From positions 1 to 14,317 of the forward strand of contig JANYKY010000181.1 in the NCBI GenBank assembly GCA_025357975.1: 14,317 nt of DNA, written 5' to 3'. Numbering within the stretch: the stretch's first letter is position 1; every line of letters starts with the position of its first letter. The position numbers and the translations under genes were made by a program. The notes beneath the pieces are model-generated. The model searched no databases. It was not told where the DNA came from and worked only from the letters and a program-made list of their open reading frames with translations. Below are positions 7,423 to 14,317 of the stretch, in pieces. The DNA comes from Gemmatimonadaceae bacterium (GTDB taxonomy: Bacteria > Gemmatimonadota > Gemmatimonadetes > Gemmatimonadales > Gemmatimonadaceae).

Positions 7423-7571
7423 TCAAGTTGAGGAACCTTCCATCGATTTTAGCACCTGACATCGAGGGAGAAGAGCGATGTCGTTCTCTGCGGCGTCTGC
7501 GTTCTCTGCGTCTAATTGCAGTTGGGAGAGCAGAAAATCGCAGCACTGGTGAGAACTATTTAGATTGGAGC

Positions 7572-8072
7572 ATGGCCTCCCAATCCTCTTTTGACGTCAC
7601 AACCAGCGTCGACCTCCAGGAAGTCGACAACGCCGTAAATCAGGCTCAAAAGGAAATCTCCCAGCGGTACGACTTCAAGGGATCGATAGCCTCGATCGAG
7701 TTCAGCAGAGCTGAAGGCACGCTGAGTCTGATGGCGGAGAGCGAATACAGGATGGAAGCGTTGTTCGACGCGCTGCAGGCCAAGCTCATCAAACGGGGGG
7801 TGCCGGTGAAAAATCTCGACCTCGGCGAGATCAAACCCGCTGGCGGCGACAAAGTCACGCGCGTGGTATCCCTGAAGATGGCGCTCGACGGAGACACCGC
7901 CAAGAAAGTATCCGCAGCCATCAAGGATGCGAAGCTCAAGAAAGTGCAGGCAGCAATTCAGGGCGATCAGGTGCGTGTATCATCCGCCTCAAAAGACGAC
8001 CTGCAGGAAGCCATGACTCTCCTCAGAAGCAAAGACTTCGGGGTCGAGCTCAAATTCGGTAACTACCGCTAA
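7572..8072 (+). CDS. yajQ: YajQ family nucleotide-binding protein
   Basis: This 166-residue protein is close to the usual length of the YajQ/UPF0234 family (about 163). It matches throughout, from the N-terminal SFDVTTSVDLQEVDNAVNQA and SQRYDFKGS to the C-terminal LRSKDFGVELKFGNYR. Family members have two ferredoxin-like folds, bind nucleotides or RNA, and in Xanthomonas a member acts as a cyclic-di-GMP-responsive regulator; which role applies here cannot be told. The frame stays open upstream to 7428, but that stretch is translated repeat element, so the ATG at 7572, which gives the family N-terminus, is chosen. GGAG lies only one base before this ATG, which is too close for a standard ribosome binding site. 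The gene heads the second gene run: rimO begins one base after its stop. Confidence 0.93.
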   Translation: MASQSSFDVTTSVDLQEVDNAVNQAQKEISQRYDFKGSIASIEFSRAEGTLSLMAESEYRMEALFDALQAKLIKRGVPVKNLDLGEIKPAGGDKVTRVVSLKMALDGDTAKKVSAAIKDAKLKKVQAAIQGDQVRVSSASKDDLQEAMTLLRSKDFGVELKFGNYR

Positions 8073-8073
8073 C

Positions 8074-9459
8074 GTGAAGGTCGGCTTTATCACGCTAGGC
8101 TGCGACAAGAATACCGTCGACACCGAGCGCTACCTGGGAGAGCTGGCGGAATACGGCGGTGAATTCACGGCGAGCCTGGACGTGGCCGATGTGATCATCG
8201 TCAACACGTGCGGCTTCATCGATGCGGCAAAAAAAGAGTCGATCGACGCAATGATCGAGGCTGCGCGATACAAGACTGACGGAGCGTGTCAGGTGGTCGT
8301 TGGGGTCGGGTGCATGATTGAGCGGCATAAGGCGGAGCTCGTCGAAGCGATTCCCGAAGTCGATCTTTTCCTCGGTGCGTCGGAGAGCGGACGGCTTGCG
8401 CAGGAGCTCGTTCAGCGCGGCGTCATCGGTGGCGATGTCGTGCCCATGCATCCGGGTGTTCGCGTTTACGCCGGCGACTTGCCACACGTTCGGTACCTCA
8501 AGATCAGTGAAGGATGCGATCACGGGTGCGCGTTCTGCGCGATTCCATTGATGCGTGGAAAGCATCGATCCTTCGCGCGCGACGAGGTGATTCGTGAAGC
8601 GCAGCTGCTCGAGCTTCAGGGCGCACGCGAGCTAAACCTCGTTGCGCAGGATCTCGCGCACTACGGTCGCGACATCCGTGATGGGGTTCGGCTTCCCGAA
8701 CTGCTGGAATCGCTGGTCGCGGAAACCTCCGTGCCGTGGATTCGAATGCTCTACCTGTATTCGACGGGTATCACGCCGCGCCTTCTTGAAGTGATCGCTC
8801 GGGAACGCAGAATCCTTCCGTATCTGGACATGCCGATGCAGCATGCCGCGGATTCGGTTCTTGCAAGGATGCGCAGACCCGAGCGAAAGCGCACTATCCG
8901 GGATCGGGTTGCGCGGTTTCGGGAAGCCGTGCCGAACGTCGCCATAAGGACTACTTGCATCGTTGGTTTTCCCGGCGAAACGGAAAGCGATTTCGATGAG
9001 CTGATGGAATTTCTCGAAGAGATACAGTTCGATCGGGTCGGTGCCTTCACGTATTCGCCGCAGGAAGGGACGCTTGCGGCCGGCATGCAGGACGACGTTC
9101 CTGATACCATCAAGCGTGAGCGAATCGAGCGGCTTACTGAAATGCAACGGTCGATCACGGCAGAAAAGTACGAGTCGCGAATCGGCAAGCGCGCGCAGCT
9201 GATCGTCGATCGCATCGTGGACGATGTTGCCGTCGGTCGTCTTCCGTGGCAGGCAGACGATGTCGATGGTGTGACTTTTCTCGATGAGCTGCATCCTCCG
9301 GGAACGCTGGCTGAAGTTGCCGTTGAACAGGTTGTGGACGACTACGATTTTCGTGCTTCTGTTCTTAACACCATTGCTCCATCGCTTGTAACTGCTCGTC
9401 CGCTCGCCCGCCGTCAGCTCCCGATGGCGTCGATAACGGCTGGCAGCTATGGGAGATAA
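8074..9459 (+). CDS. rimO: ribosomal protein S12 methylthiotransferase RimO
   Basis: This is a 461-residue radical-SAM methylthiotransferase that adds a methylthio group to a conserved Asp of ribosomal protein S12. The N-terminal domain holds the three auxiliary-cluster cysteines Cys10 (TLGCDKN), Cys46 (NTCGFID) and Cys80 (VGCMIE). The radical-SAM CX3CX2C motif is Cys148, Cys152 and Cys155 in CDHGCAFCAIP. The phrases LNLVAQDLAHYGRD, YLYSTGITPRL and PYLDMPMQHAADSVLARM are typical of RimO rather than MiaB. A C-terminal TRAM domain spans about residues 367-430. About 30 residues follow the TRAM domain, which is longer than usual. The GTG start is used because the conserved KVGFITLGCDKN begins at once; it lies one base after the yajQ stop. 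The last 11 bases overlap hemL. Confidence 0.96.
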   Translation: MKVGFITLGCDKNTVDTERYLGELAEYGGEFTASLDVADVIIVNTCGFIDAAKKESIDAMIEAARYKTDGACQVVVGVGCMIERHKAELVEAIPEVDLFLGASESGRLAQELVQRGVIGGDVVPMHPGVRVYAGDLPHVRYLKISEGCDHGCAFCAIPLMRGKHRSFARDEVIREAQLLELQGARELNLVAQDLAHYGRDIRDGVRLPELLESLVAETSVPWIRMLYLYSTGITPRLLEVIARERRILPYLDMPMQHAADSVLARMRRPERKRTIRDRVARFREAVPNVAIRTTCIVGFPGETESDFDELMEFLEEIQFDRVGAFTYSPQEGTLAAGMQDDVPDTIKRERIERLTEMQRSITAEKYESRIGKRAQLIVDRIVDDVAVGRLPWQADDVDGVTFLDELHPPGTLAEVAVEQVVDDYDFRASVLNTIAPSLVTARPLARRQLPMASITAGSYGR

Positions 9460-10732
9460 GTCTGCGGCGATAATGCGCCGCTCCGATGCGGTTTTCCCGG
9501 GCGGAGTGAATTCACCCGTTCGGGCATTTCGGGGTGTTGGTGGAACGCCGGTGGTTGCGAGACGAGGTGAAGGCGCCCGGATATGGGACGCGGACGACAA
9601 GGAATACATCGACTTCGTTTTGTCGTGGGGCCCGCTGGTTCTTGGGCATGCGCATCCGATGGTGCTCGATGCGCTCGATAAGGTGATGCGCGACGGCACC
9701 ACGTTCGGAATGCCGACCGAGCTCGAGGTTGACCTCGGCGAGCTGATTCAGAAACGAATGCCGCATGTCGAAATGCTGCGCTTCGTTTCCAGCGGCACTG
9801 AGGCGACGATGAGCGCGATTCGCCTCGCGCGCGCATTCACGGGCCGGGATGCGATTCTCAAATTCGAAGGCTGCTATCACGGCCACGCCGATTCGTTTCT
9901 TGTGCAAGCCGGTTCCGGTGTAGCGACACTGGGCCTTCCGAACTCGCCGGGAGTTCCGGCGTCGCTCGCTGAGCTGACGCTGACCGCACCCTTCAACGAT
10001 CTCGCGGCTACGCATGATCTCGTGAAGGCGGCAAAGGGCGGTGTTGCAGCCATAATTGTCGAGCCAGTGGTCGGCAATTCCGGATTCATTCCGCCGTCGG
10101 TTGATTTTCTCCCTGGACTTCGCGAAATCGCTGACGAGTCGGGTGCGCTGCTCGTCTTCGATGAGGTGATGACTGGGTTTCGGATCGCTCCTGCCGGCGC
10201 GCGCGAGCGATTTGGAGTCACGGCCGATCTCACGACCCTGGGCAAGGTCATAGGTGGCGGGCTGCCCGCAGCCGCGTACGGTGGCCGACGGGATATCATG
10301 CAGCAAGTTGCGCCCGCTGGAGCTGTCTATCAGGCAGGAACGCTCTCTGGCAATCCACTTGCGATGGCTGCAGGGAAGGCAACGCTGACCGCGCTGACGC
10401 CAGAGCTTCACGCGATCATCGAGAGACGAACGAGTATTCTTGTAGGGGGATTGATAGAGATCGCATCCAGGGCCGGAGTGGCTTTCTCGGCTGCATCTGC
10501 CGGATCGATGTGGGGATTTTTCTTCCACGAAGGGCCGGTGGTGAATTTTGAAGACGCGAAGCGGAGTGACATCGAAATGTTCAAGCGATTCTTTCATGCG
10601 GCCCTCGACCGCGGAGTCTATCTGGCGCCGTCAGCGTTTGAAGCGGCATTCATGTCTGCTGCTCACGGGGATTCCGAGATTGCAGAAACCCTCGACCGCC
10701 TCGAAGGGGCGATGAGGTCTGCCCGTGCGTAG
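9449..10732 (+). CDS. hemL: glutamate-1-semialdehyde 2,1-aminomutase
   Basis: This 427-residue PLP enzyme converts glutamate-1-semialdehyde to 5-aminolevulinate, the last step of the C5 route to tetrapyrroles (heme, cobalamin, chlorophyll), in the cytoplasm. It starts with the family signature FPGGVNSPVRAF. The GCYHGHADSF phrase, Asp238 in FDEVMTGFR (PLP pyridine contact) and Lys266 in TTLGKVIGGGLPAAAYGG (Schiff-base lysine) are all present, as is AGTLSGNPLAM. The length is normal. The ATG at 9449 lies inside the end of rimO; a downstream in-frame ATG at 9473 would leave the N-terminus short. The C-terminus overlaps the next gene by 8 bases. No hemA, hemB or hemC gene is nearby, so the pathway is dispersed. 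Confidence 0.97.
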   Translation: MGDKSAAIMRRSDAVFPGGVNSPVRAFRGVGGTPVVARRGEGARIWDADDKEYIDFVLSWGPLVLGHAHPMVLDALDKVMRDGTTFGMPTELEVDLGELIQKRMPHVEMLRFVSSGTEATMSAIRLARAFTGRDAILKFEGCYHGHADSFLVQAGSGVATLGLPNSPGVPASLAELTLTAPFNDLAATHDLVKAAKGGVAAIIVEPVVGNSGFIPPSVDFLPGLREIADESGALLVFDEVMTGFRIAPAGARERFGVTADLTTLGKVIGGGLPAAAYGGRRDIMQQVAPAGAVYQAGTLSGNPLAMAAGKATLTALTPELHAIIERRTSILVGGLIEIASRAGVAFSAASAGSMWGFFFHEGPVVNFEDAKRSDIEMFKRFFHAALDRGVYLAPSAFEAAFMSAAHGDSEIAETLDRLEGAMRSARA

Positions 10733-12011
10733 AGCCCTCTTGGTCGGAATGCTTGGCGCGATTGCCTGCGCGTCCGCGATGCCGCGCAGCGTGGACCAGC
10801 CAGTCATCGATAACGGCGACCAGCCAGTGCGAATCGCGCTGACGACATCAGGCGAGAACGTAGCGGTCAGCGGATCAGGATCGTGGCACATTTATGACCG
10901 CAACAGCGCAAACCTCGTTACACGCGGCGACGCCGGCGAAGTCATGCACATCCAATCACGCCACGGGCAGCTGGTTGCCTTGAAGTCAGGGGGTTCCGCG
11001 ACGTCCAGGTACTCCGGGCCATTTTTGGTGCGCGCTGGATCGCCTGGCTCGTTTGTCATGTTCGAGGGCAAACGATACCGCGGCGAGCTCATCATCACGC
11101 CAGGCGACAACGGCTTGCTGGTCGTCAACCGGCTTGGCGTCGAGTCGTATCTGCGAGGGGTCGTGCCGCTGGAAATAGGAGACCGCAAGCCCGGCGAGGA
11201 AGCGGCGGTGCAGGCACAGGCGGTCGCAGCGCGGAGCTATACGTACATCCATATGGCGGAGGCGGGGAACCGAGGTTTTGACATGTACGGGTCCGTGCAG
11301 GATCAGGCCTACGGAGGAGTGGCGGCAGAGCAGCAGATCAGCGACGATGCTGTCGCATCGACCGGTGGAATGGTGCTGCGCTACGCGGGACGCATCATCA
11401 ACACTCCCTATTTCTCGACCTGCGGCGGCAGTACAGCTGCGGTTTCGGAAGTTTGGTGGCGGCAGCCCGATCAGCCGTATCTGCAACCGGTAAGTGACCG
11501 CATCCCCGGCACCGATTCGTACTATTGCGATCCTTCGCCGCGATTCAAGTGGACAGCGAGGTTCGACAAGAACCAGCTGCGCGCAACACTCGAGAAGTAT
11601 CTTGCCTCCGTCACCCCAGCATCAGAGCCGCCGGTCTCGCCAAGTGCCGCCGCGAGGCCCGTCTCGCTCGGCGCGATCAACTCGGTAAGGATTCAGGATC
11701 GTACGCGCTCCGACCGCGTTGGATCGATCTCGATTCAAACCGCGCGCGGCAACTATGTGGTGCGTGGCAACGATGTTCGATTCGTCTTGAGGACGCCAGC
11801 CGGTGCATTACTCAATAGCACAAACTTCACGATTCAATCGGAGACCGACGGTTCAGGCGAGGTTTCTCAGCTGACCATCGATGGGCACGGCTACGGTCAT
11901 GGAATCGGTATGTGCCAATGGGGAGCAATCGGACGAGCGCGCGCGGGGCAGGACTTCAGGACCATCCTTACTACCTACTATCCGGGAACGACTGTGGGAC
12001 GCATCGACTGA
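10725..12011 (+). CDS. secreted SpoIID/LytB-domain peptidoglycan lytic protein
   Basis: This is a 428-residue protein with a short export signal (MRRALLVGMLGAIACASA). Cleavage after ASA by signal peptidase I is likely; the Cys at residue 15 makes a lipoprotein possible, but the residue three before it is Ala, so the lipobox is weak. The SpoIID domain follows: YLRGVVPLEIG with Glu150 in the position of the catalytic Glu, AAVQAQAVAARSYTY, QDQAYGG, YFSTCGGSTA, and the closing HGYGHGIGMCQWGA near residues 386-402. SpoIID is a lytic transglycosylase that cuts glycan strands stripped of stem peptides; in non-sporulating bacteria the domain is linked to cell-wall remodelling. A Pro/Ser/Ala-rich insert lies near residues 293-312. 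The GTG start has GAGG seven bases upstream and gives the full signal peptide. Its stop overlaps the next ATG (TGATG). Confidence 0.9.
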   Translation: MRRALLVGMLGAIACASAMPRSVDQPVIDNGDQPVRIALTTSGENVAVSGSGSWHIYDRNSANLVTRGDAGEVMHIQSRHGQLVALKSGGSATSRYSGPFLVRAGSPGSFVMFEGKRYRGELIITPGDNGLLVVNRLGVESYLRGVVPLEIGDRKPGEEAAVQAQAVAARSYTYIHMAEAGNRGFDMYGSVQDQAYGGVAAEQQISDDAVASTGGMVLRYAGRIINTPYFSTCGGSTAAVSEVWWRQPDQPYLQPVSDRIPGTDSYYCDPSPRFKWTARFDKNQLRATLEKYLASVTPASEPPVSPSAAARPVSLGAINSVRIQDRTRSDRVGSISIQTARGNYVVRGNDVRFVLRTPAGALLNSTNFTIQSETDGSGEVSQLTIDGHGYGHGIGMCQWGAIGRARAGQDFRTILTTYYPGTTVGRID

Positions 12012-13012
12012 TGAGCTCGGACATTCGCCTCGGACTCGTCGGCGCGGGAGCGATCGCGCAACTCGCGCATCTTCCTGTTCTGTCGAAGATTCGTGGTGCG
12101 AGGCTAGTCGCTATTTGCGACAATGACGGGCCGAAGGCAGGAGCGCTCGCGCAACGCCTGGGCGTTCCTGACATTTTTACGGATATCGACGAGCTTCTGG
12201 ATTCGGATGAGCTCGATGCAGTTGTAATAGCTACGCCCAATCACCTGCATGAGCCTCACGTACTTCGCGCGCTCAAGGCGAAGGTTCATGTATTGTGCGA
12301 GCGCCCACTTTCGCTGACCACCGGCGGGGTCAATCGCATCCTTGCGGCTGCTGCAGCGACGCAGCGGAAAGTCGTAGTTGGAAATAATCACCGCTTTCGA
12401 AGTGATGTCCAACAGCTACGGCGGTTCCTTGAGGGCGGCGAGCTCGGACGTGTCACAGGTATGCGAGCCGGACAATACCAGTTCAGGACGGGGCAGCAGG
12501 GCTGGCGCAACAGCAAGGCCGAAGCAGGTGGCGGTGCGTTTCTCGAGTACGGGTATCCACTGGTCGATCTAGCTCTGTGGCTCAGCGATTTTCCGGAGCC
12601 GGTTCGGGTTAGCGCCCACATGGACCGTGAGCGCGCTGGAGCCGTCGAAGATTCAATGCTCGTCCATCTGGAGTGTGCTAATGGAACGAGCTACAGCTTC
12701 GACGTGTCGTGGGCTTATGTCGGACAGGAAGAGCGCCTCTGGTTCGAGGTCGTGTCGACGCGTGGGAGCGCGCGGCTCTCGCCCCTTCGCGTTGCGAAAG
12801 AGCTGAACGGCCGGCCCACTAATGTGTCGCCAACTGGTGCGGCGGCCCGCGAAAGTGTATTCCTCCAGTCGTACCGCGCGGAACTCACTCATTTTGTCTC
12901 AATGCTGAAGGATGAATCACCGTATGAAGTTCCGGACGATCAGCTCAAGGTGATGCGCGTGATGGACGCCGCTTACAAGTCTGCGGAAGAGGGCCGCGAG
13001 ATCCGATTTTGA
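12011..13012 (+). CDS. Gfo/Idh/MocA-family oxidoreductase-like protein with altered catalytic residues
   Basis: This is a 333-residue protein. The N-terminal Rossmann fold binds NAD(P): LVGAGAIAQLAHLPVL gives the glycine motif, and the acidic residue in AICDNDG suggests NAD preference. VIATPNHLHEPHVL and VHVLCERPLS follow. The C-terminal alpha/beta domain contains GGGAFLEYGYPLVDLALWL. In the family the catalytic residues are the Lys of EKP and the Asp and His of a DxGxHxxD motif. Here the first reads ERP (Arg98) and the second EYGYPLVD (Glu179, Pro183, Asp186), so all three appear replaced. The substrate is unknown and a non-catalytic or altered role is possible. The ATG at 12011 is chosen over an in-frame ATG at 11912 because the latter lies inside the SpoIID gene and adds 33 unrelated residues. 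The TGATG overlap implies coupling to the SpoIID-like gene. Confidence 0.88.
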   Translation: MSSDIRLGLVGAGAIAQLAHLPVLSKIRGARLVAICDNDGPKAGALAQRLGVPDIFTDIDELLDSDELDAVVIATPNHLHEPHVLRALKAKVHVLCERPLSLTTGGVNRILAAAAATQRKVVVGNNHRFRSDVQQLRRFLEGGELGRVTGMRAGQYQFRTGQQGWRNSKAEAGGGAFLEYGYPLVDLALWLSDFPEPVRVSAHMDRERAGAVEDSMLVHLECANGTSYSFDVSWAYVGQEERLWFEVVSTRGSARLSPLRVAKELNGRPTNVSPTGAAARESVFLQSYRAELTHFVSMLKDESPYEVPDDQLKVMRVMDAAYKSAEEGREIRF

Positions 13013-14317
13013 AAGTCGGATACCGGTTATCCGAGTCTGCGCATAGAGTAGCGAACACGGCCCTCGGCTTTCTGGCCTGCTTGCTGATTGGCACTGCGGT
13101 GAACGCGCAGCCTTCGACAAACGAAAGACGTCCTCTGCCTGCGAAGGTTGCGGTAACGAATGCCTCGGAGCCCGGATCTGAGCTCACGGTTTCTCTGCTG
13201 ACGATGGGCCCCGGCGATGAAGCGTGGGAGAAATTCGGGCACAACGCGATCTGGATTCACGACGCCGCCAACGGTACCGACGTCGCGTATCACTGGGGTG
13301 TCTTCGACTTCAGGGATAAGGATTTCTATCCCAACTTCATCCGCGGCAAAATGCGCTATCTCATGGGCGCGTTCGATTTCAACGAGACCGTCGATGTGTA
13401 TCGCCAGGCCAACCGCACAGTGTGGGCACAGGAGCTGAATCTCACCCCGGCTCAGCGCTACAGTCTCGCCCAATTCGTTGCGTGGAATGTTCGTCCCGAA
13501 AACCGCTATTACCATTACGACTATTATCGCGACAATTGCTCGACGCGTGTTCGCGACGCGCTCGATGGCGCACTGGGCGGAGTGATCAAGCGGGCATCCG
13601 AGTCCATTCCATCACACACCACATACCGTTTTCACACGGAGCGGCTGACACAAGGCGACTGGCCGATCTTTACGGGAACGATGGCCGGGCTTGGTGAGCC
13701 GGTCGATCGTGAGATCACTGCGTACGAAGAAATGTTCTTGCCGGTTCGCATGAAAGATCGCCTTCGCACGATGAACGTTTCGATCAATGGTGTGTCAGAG
13801 CCACTGGTAAAAAATGAGCGGGTGCTCGTGCGGGCCAGCCGGCCGCCGGAGGATGCGATGGTAAGACGCGGCATCGGGGGCTATCTCCTGATCGCCCTCG
13901 TCGCATGCCTCTTGATCGTCGGAGCGTCCGTTTTCCAGCGAAACGGAAAGCCAGCGATTTCATTGAACCTTGCCGCGTTGTGGAGTCTCATTGCGGGATT
14001 CGGTGGATTCGTCCTCACGTTTCTCTGGGGCTTCACCGATCACGTGTACAGCTATCGAAATGAGAATCTGCTGCAGCTCGATCCGCTTTCGCTGGTGTTG
14101 ATGGTTCTACTCCTTCGGATCGCCTGGACCAGCGAGTCGAGTGACGCCTACTCATTGAGGGTTCGTTCCGCATATCGCTGGGCGACGGTCGTCGCGGTTC
14201 TATCCGTCGCGGGCTTCCTGATTCATGCGTTCCCATGGTTTGATCAGGTGAACGCCGACGTCATCGCGCTCTTCATGCCCGTCCACGTCGGGATCGCGCT
14301 CTTGCTGTTGAAGGTCA
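13009..14317 (+). CDS. DUF4105/Lnb-like membrane protein, probable lipoprotein N-acyltransferase (3' end cut off)
   Basis: The frame opens with TTG at 13009, overlapping the previous stop as TTGA, and stays open for 436 codons to the window end. The TTG start gives a good signal peptide (NTALGFLACLLIGTAVNAQ, cleavage likely after VNA). The first in-frame ATG, at 13204, would remove it. The periplasmic domain has His78 in EKFGHNAIWIHD and Cys177 in YYRDNCSTRVRDALD, the His-then-Cys pattern of the DUF4105/Lnb N-terminal domain. Five hydrophobic helices follow at about residues 291-309, 321-342, 360-372, 391-409 and 416 to the end, with TDHVYSYRNENLLQLDPL between helices 2 and 3. This matches the Lnb layout of a periplasmic domain plus five helices. 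Lnb N-acylates lipoproteins in Bacteroides, so that role is inferred here. The C-terminus is missing. Confidence 0.85.
   Translation, partial: MKVGYRLSESAHRVANTALGFLACLLIGTAVNAQPSTNERRPLPAKVAVTNASEPGSELTVSLLTMGPGDEAWEKFGHNAIWIHDAANGTDVAYHWGVFDFRDKDFYPNFIRGKMRYLMGAFDFNETVDVYRQANRTVWAQELNLTPAQRYSLAQFVAWNVRPENRYYHYDYYRDNCSTRVRDALDGALGGVIKRASESIPSHTTYRFHTERLTQGDWPIFTGTMAGLGEPVDREITAYEEMFLPVRMKDRLRTMNVSINGVSEPLVKNERVLVRASRPPEDAMVRRGIGGYLLIALVACLLIVGASVFQRNGKPAISLNLAALWSLIAGFGGFVLTFLWGFTDHVYSYRNENLLQLDPLSLVLMVLLLRIAWTSESSDAYSLRVRSAYRWATVVAVLSVAGFLIHAFPWFDQVNADVIALFMPVHVGIALLLLKV

Larger units (their letters stand above)
7265..7531. repeat. MITE-like inverted-repeat element with 9-base tandem units
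   Basis: Most of the 313-base gap between rpoD and yajQ (7259-7571) is framed by a long imperfect inverted repeat. The left arm 7265-7318 pairs with the right arm 7476-7531. The core, 7272-7309 against 7484-7523, differs at only a few bases. Each arm contains three 9-base units: ACGCAGAGA at 7284 and 7293 and CCGCAGAAA at 7302 on the left; TTCTCTGCG at 7484 and 7502, with GCGTCTGCG between, on the right. About 155 bases separate the arms and hold a second hairpin (7369-7422). No transposase and no clear target-site duplication were seen. From memory, CGCAGAGA-type tandem units recur between genes in many environmental bacteria. It may be a dispersed non-autonomous repeat or a transcript-folding element. 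Confidence 0.8.

Noticed and set aside
7428..7571. Longer N-terminus for YajQ
   Set aside because: The extra 48 codons are translated from the inverted-repeat element and do not match the family; YajQ proteins start near the ATG at 7572.
8632..9702. 356-codon open frame on the minus strand across rimO and hemL
   Set aside because: It spans the antisense of two well-recognised genes and has no recognisable domain; its composition is that of a shadow frame.
9512..10597. 361-codon open frame on the minus strand
   Set aside because: It lies wholly inside hemL, whose plus-strand product is complete with all catalytic residues. The minus product is rich in Arg, His and Ser and shows no family signature, as expected for the complement of a GC-rich gene.
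11912..12010. Upstream ATG for the Gfo/Idh/MocA-like gene
   Set aside because: It adds 33 residues before the Rossmann fold and would overlap the conserved end of the SpoIID gene; the TGATG start at 12011 gives a normal family N-terminus.

Overview
The window is a tightly packed, entirely plus-strand stretch of a moderately GC-rich Gram-negative-type genome. The best guess is the phylum Gemmatimonadota or a close relative in the FCB group. This rests on a large Oar-like TonB receptor with a glycine-rich loop, a 285-residue RpoD without region 1.1 (as in Bacteroidota), a short Gram-negative LepB, the C5-pathway gene hemL, and a gene of the DUF4105/Lnb family, which is best known from Bacteroidota. 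The assignment is an inference, since no marker was searched.

Layout. (1) Positions 2-1858 hold the 3' part of a TonB-dependent outer-membrane receptor that runs in from upstream and ends in a soluble extension with two LTPEQ motifs. A short gap with an inverted repeat follows. (2) Positions 1961-6328 form a compact run: a membrane-anchored protein of unknown function, an NtrC/NtrX-type sigma54 response regulator, an aldehyde dehydrogenase and signal peptidase I. The first three are joined by 4-base stop/start overlaps (GTGA, ATGA). rpoD (6401-7258) follows with its own Shine-Dalgarno sequence. (3) Positions 7259-7571 are the only sizeable non-coding stretch. It is filled by a MITE-like inverted-repeat element whose arms contain a 9-base tandem repeat and whose centre holds a second strong hairpin. 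(4) Positions 7572-14317 form a second run: yajQ, rimO, hemL, a SpoIID-type peptidoglycan enzyme, a Gfo/Idh/MocA-like protein and a DUF4105/Lnb-like membrane protein cut by the window end. Each pair is separated by one base or overlaps.

The first run mixes regulation, aldehyde oxidation, protein export and transcription. The second begins with housekeeping genes (YajQ, S12 methylthiolation, tetrapyrrole synthesis) and ends with three envelope-leaning genes. The most interesting part is that distal trio, 10725-14317. A peptidoglycan lytic enzyme is coupled to an oxidoreductase-fold protein in which all three usual catalytic residues appear substituted. That protein is coupled through a TTG start to a probable Lnb-type lipoprotein N-acyltransferase, which has no ATG near its start and is easy to miss or mis-start.

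No tRNA, rRNA, CRISPR array, transposase or phage gene was seen.
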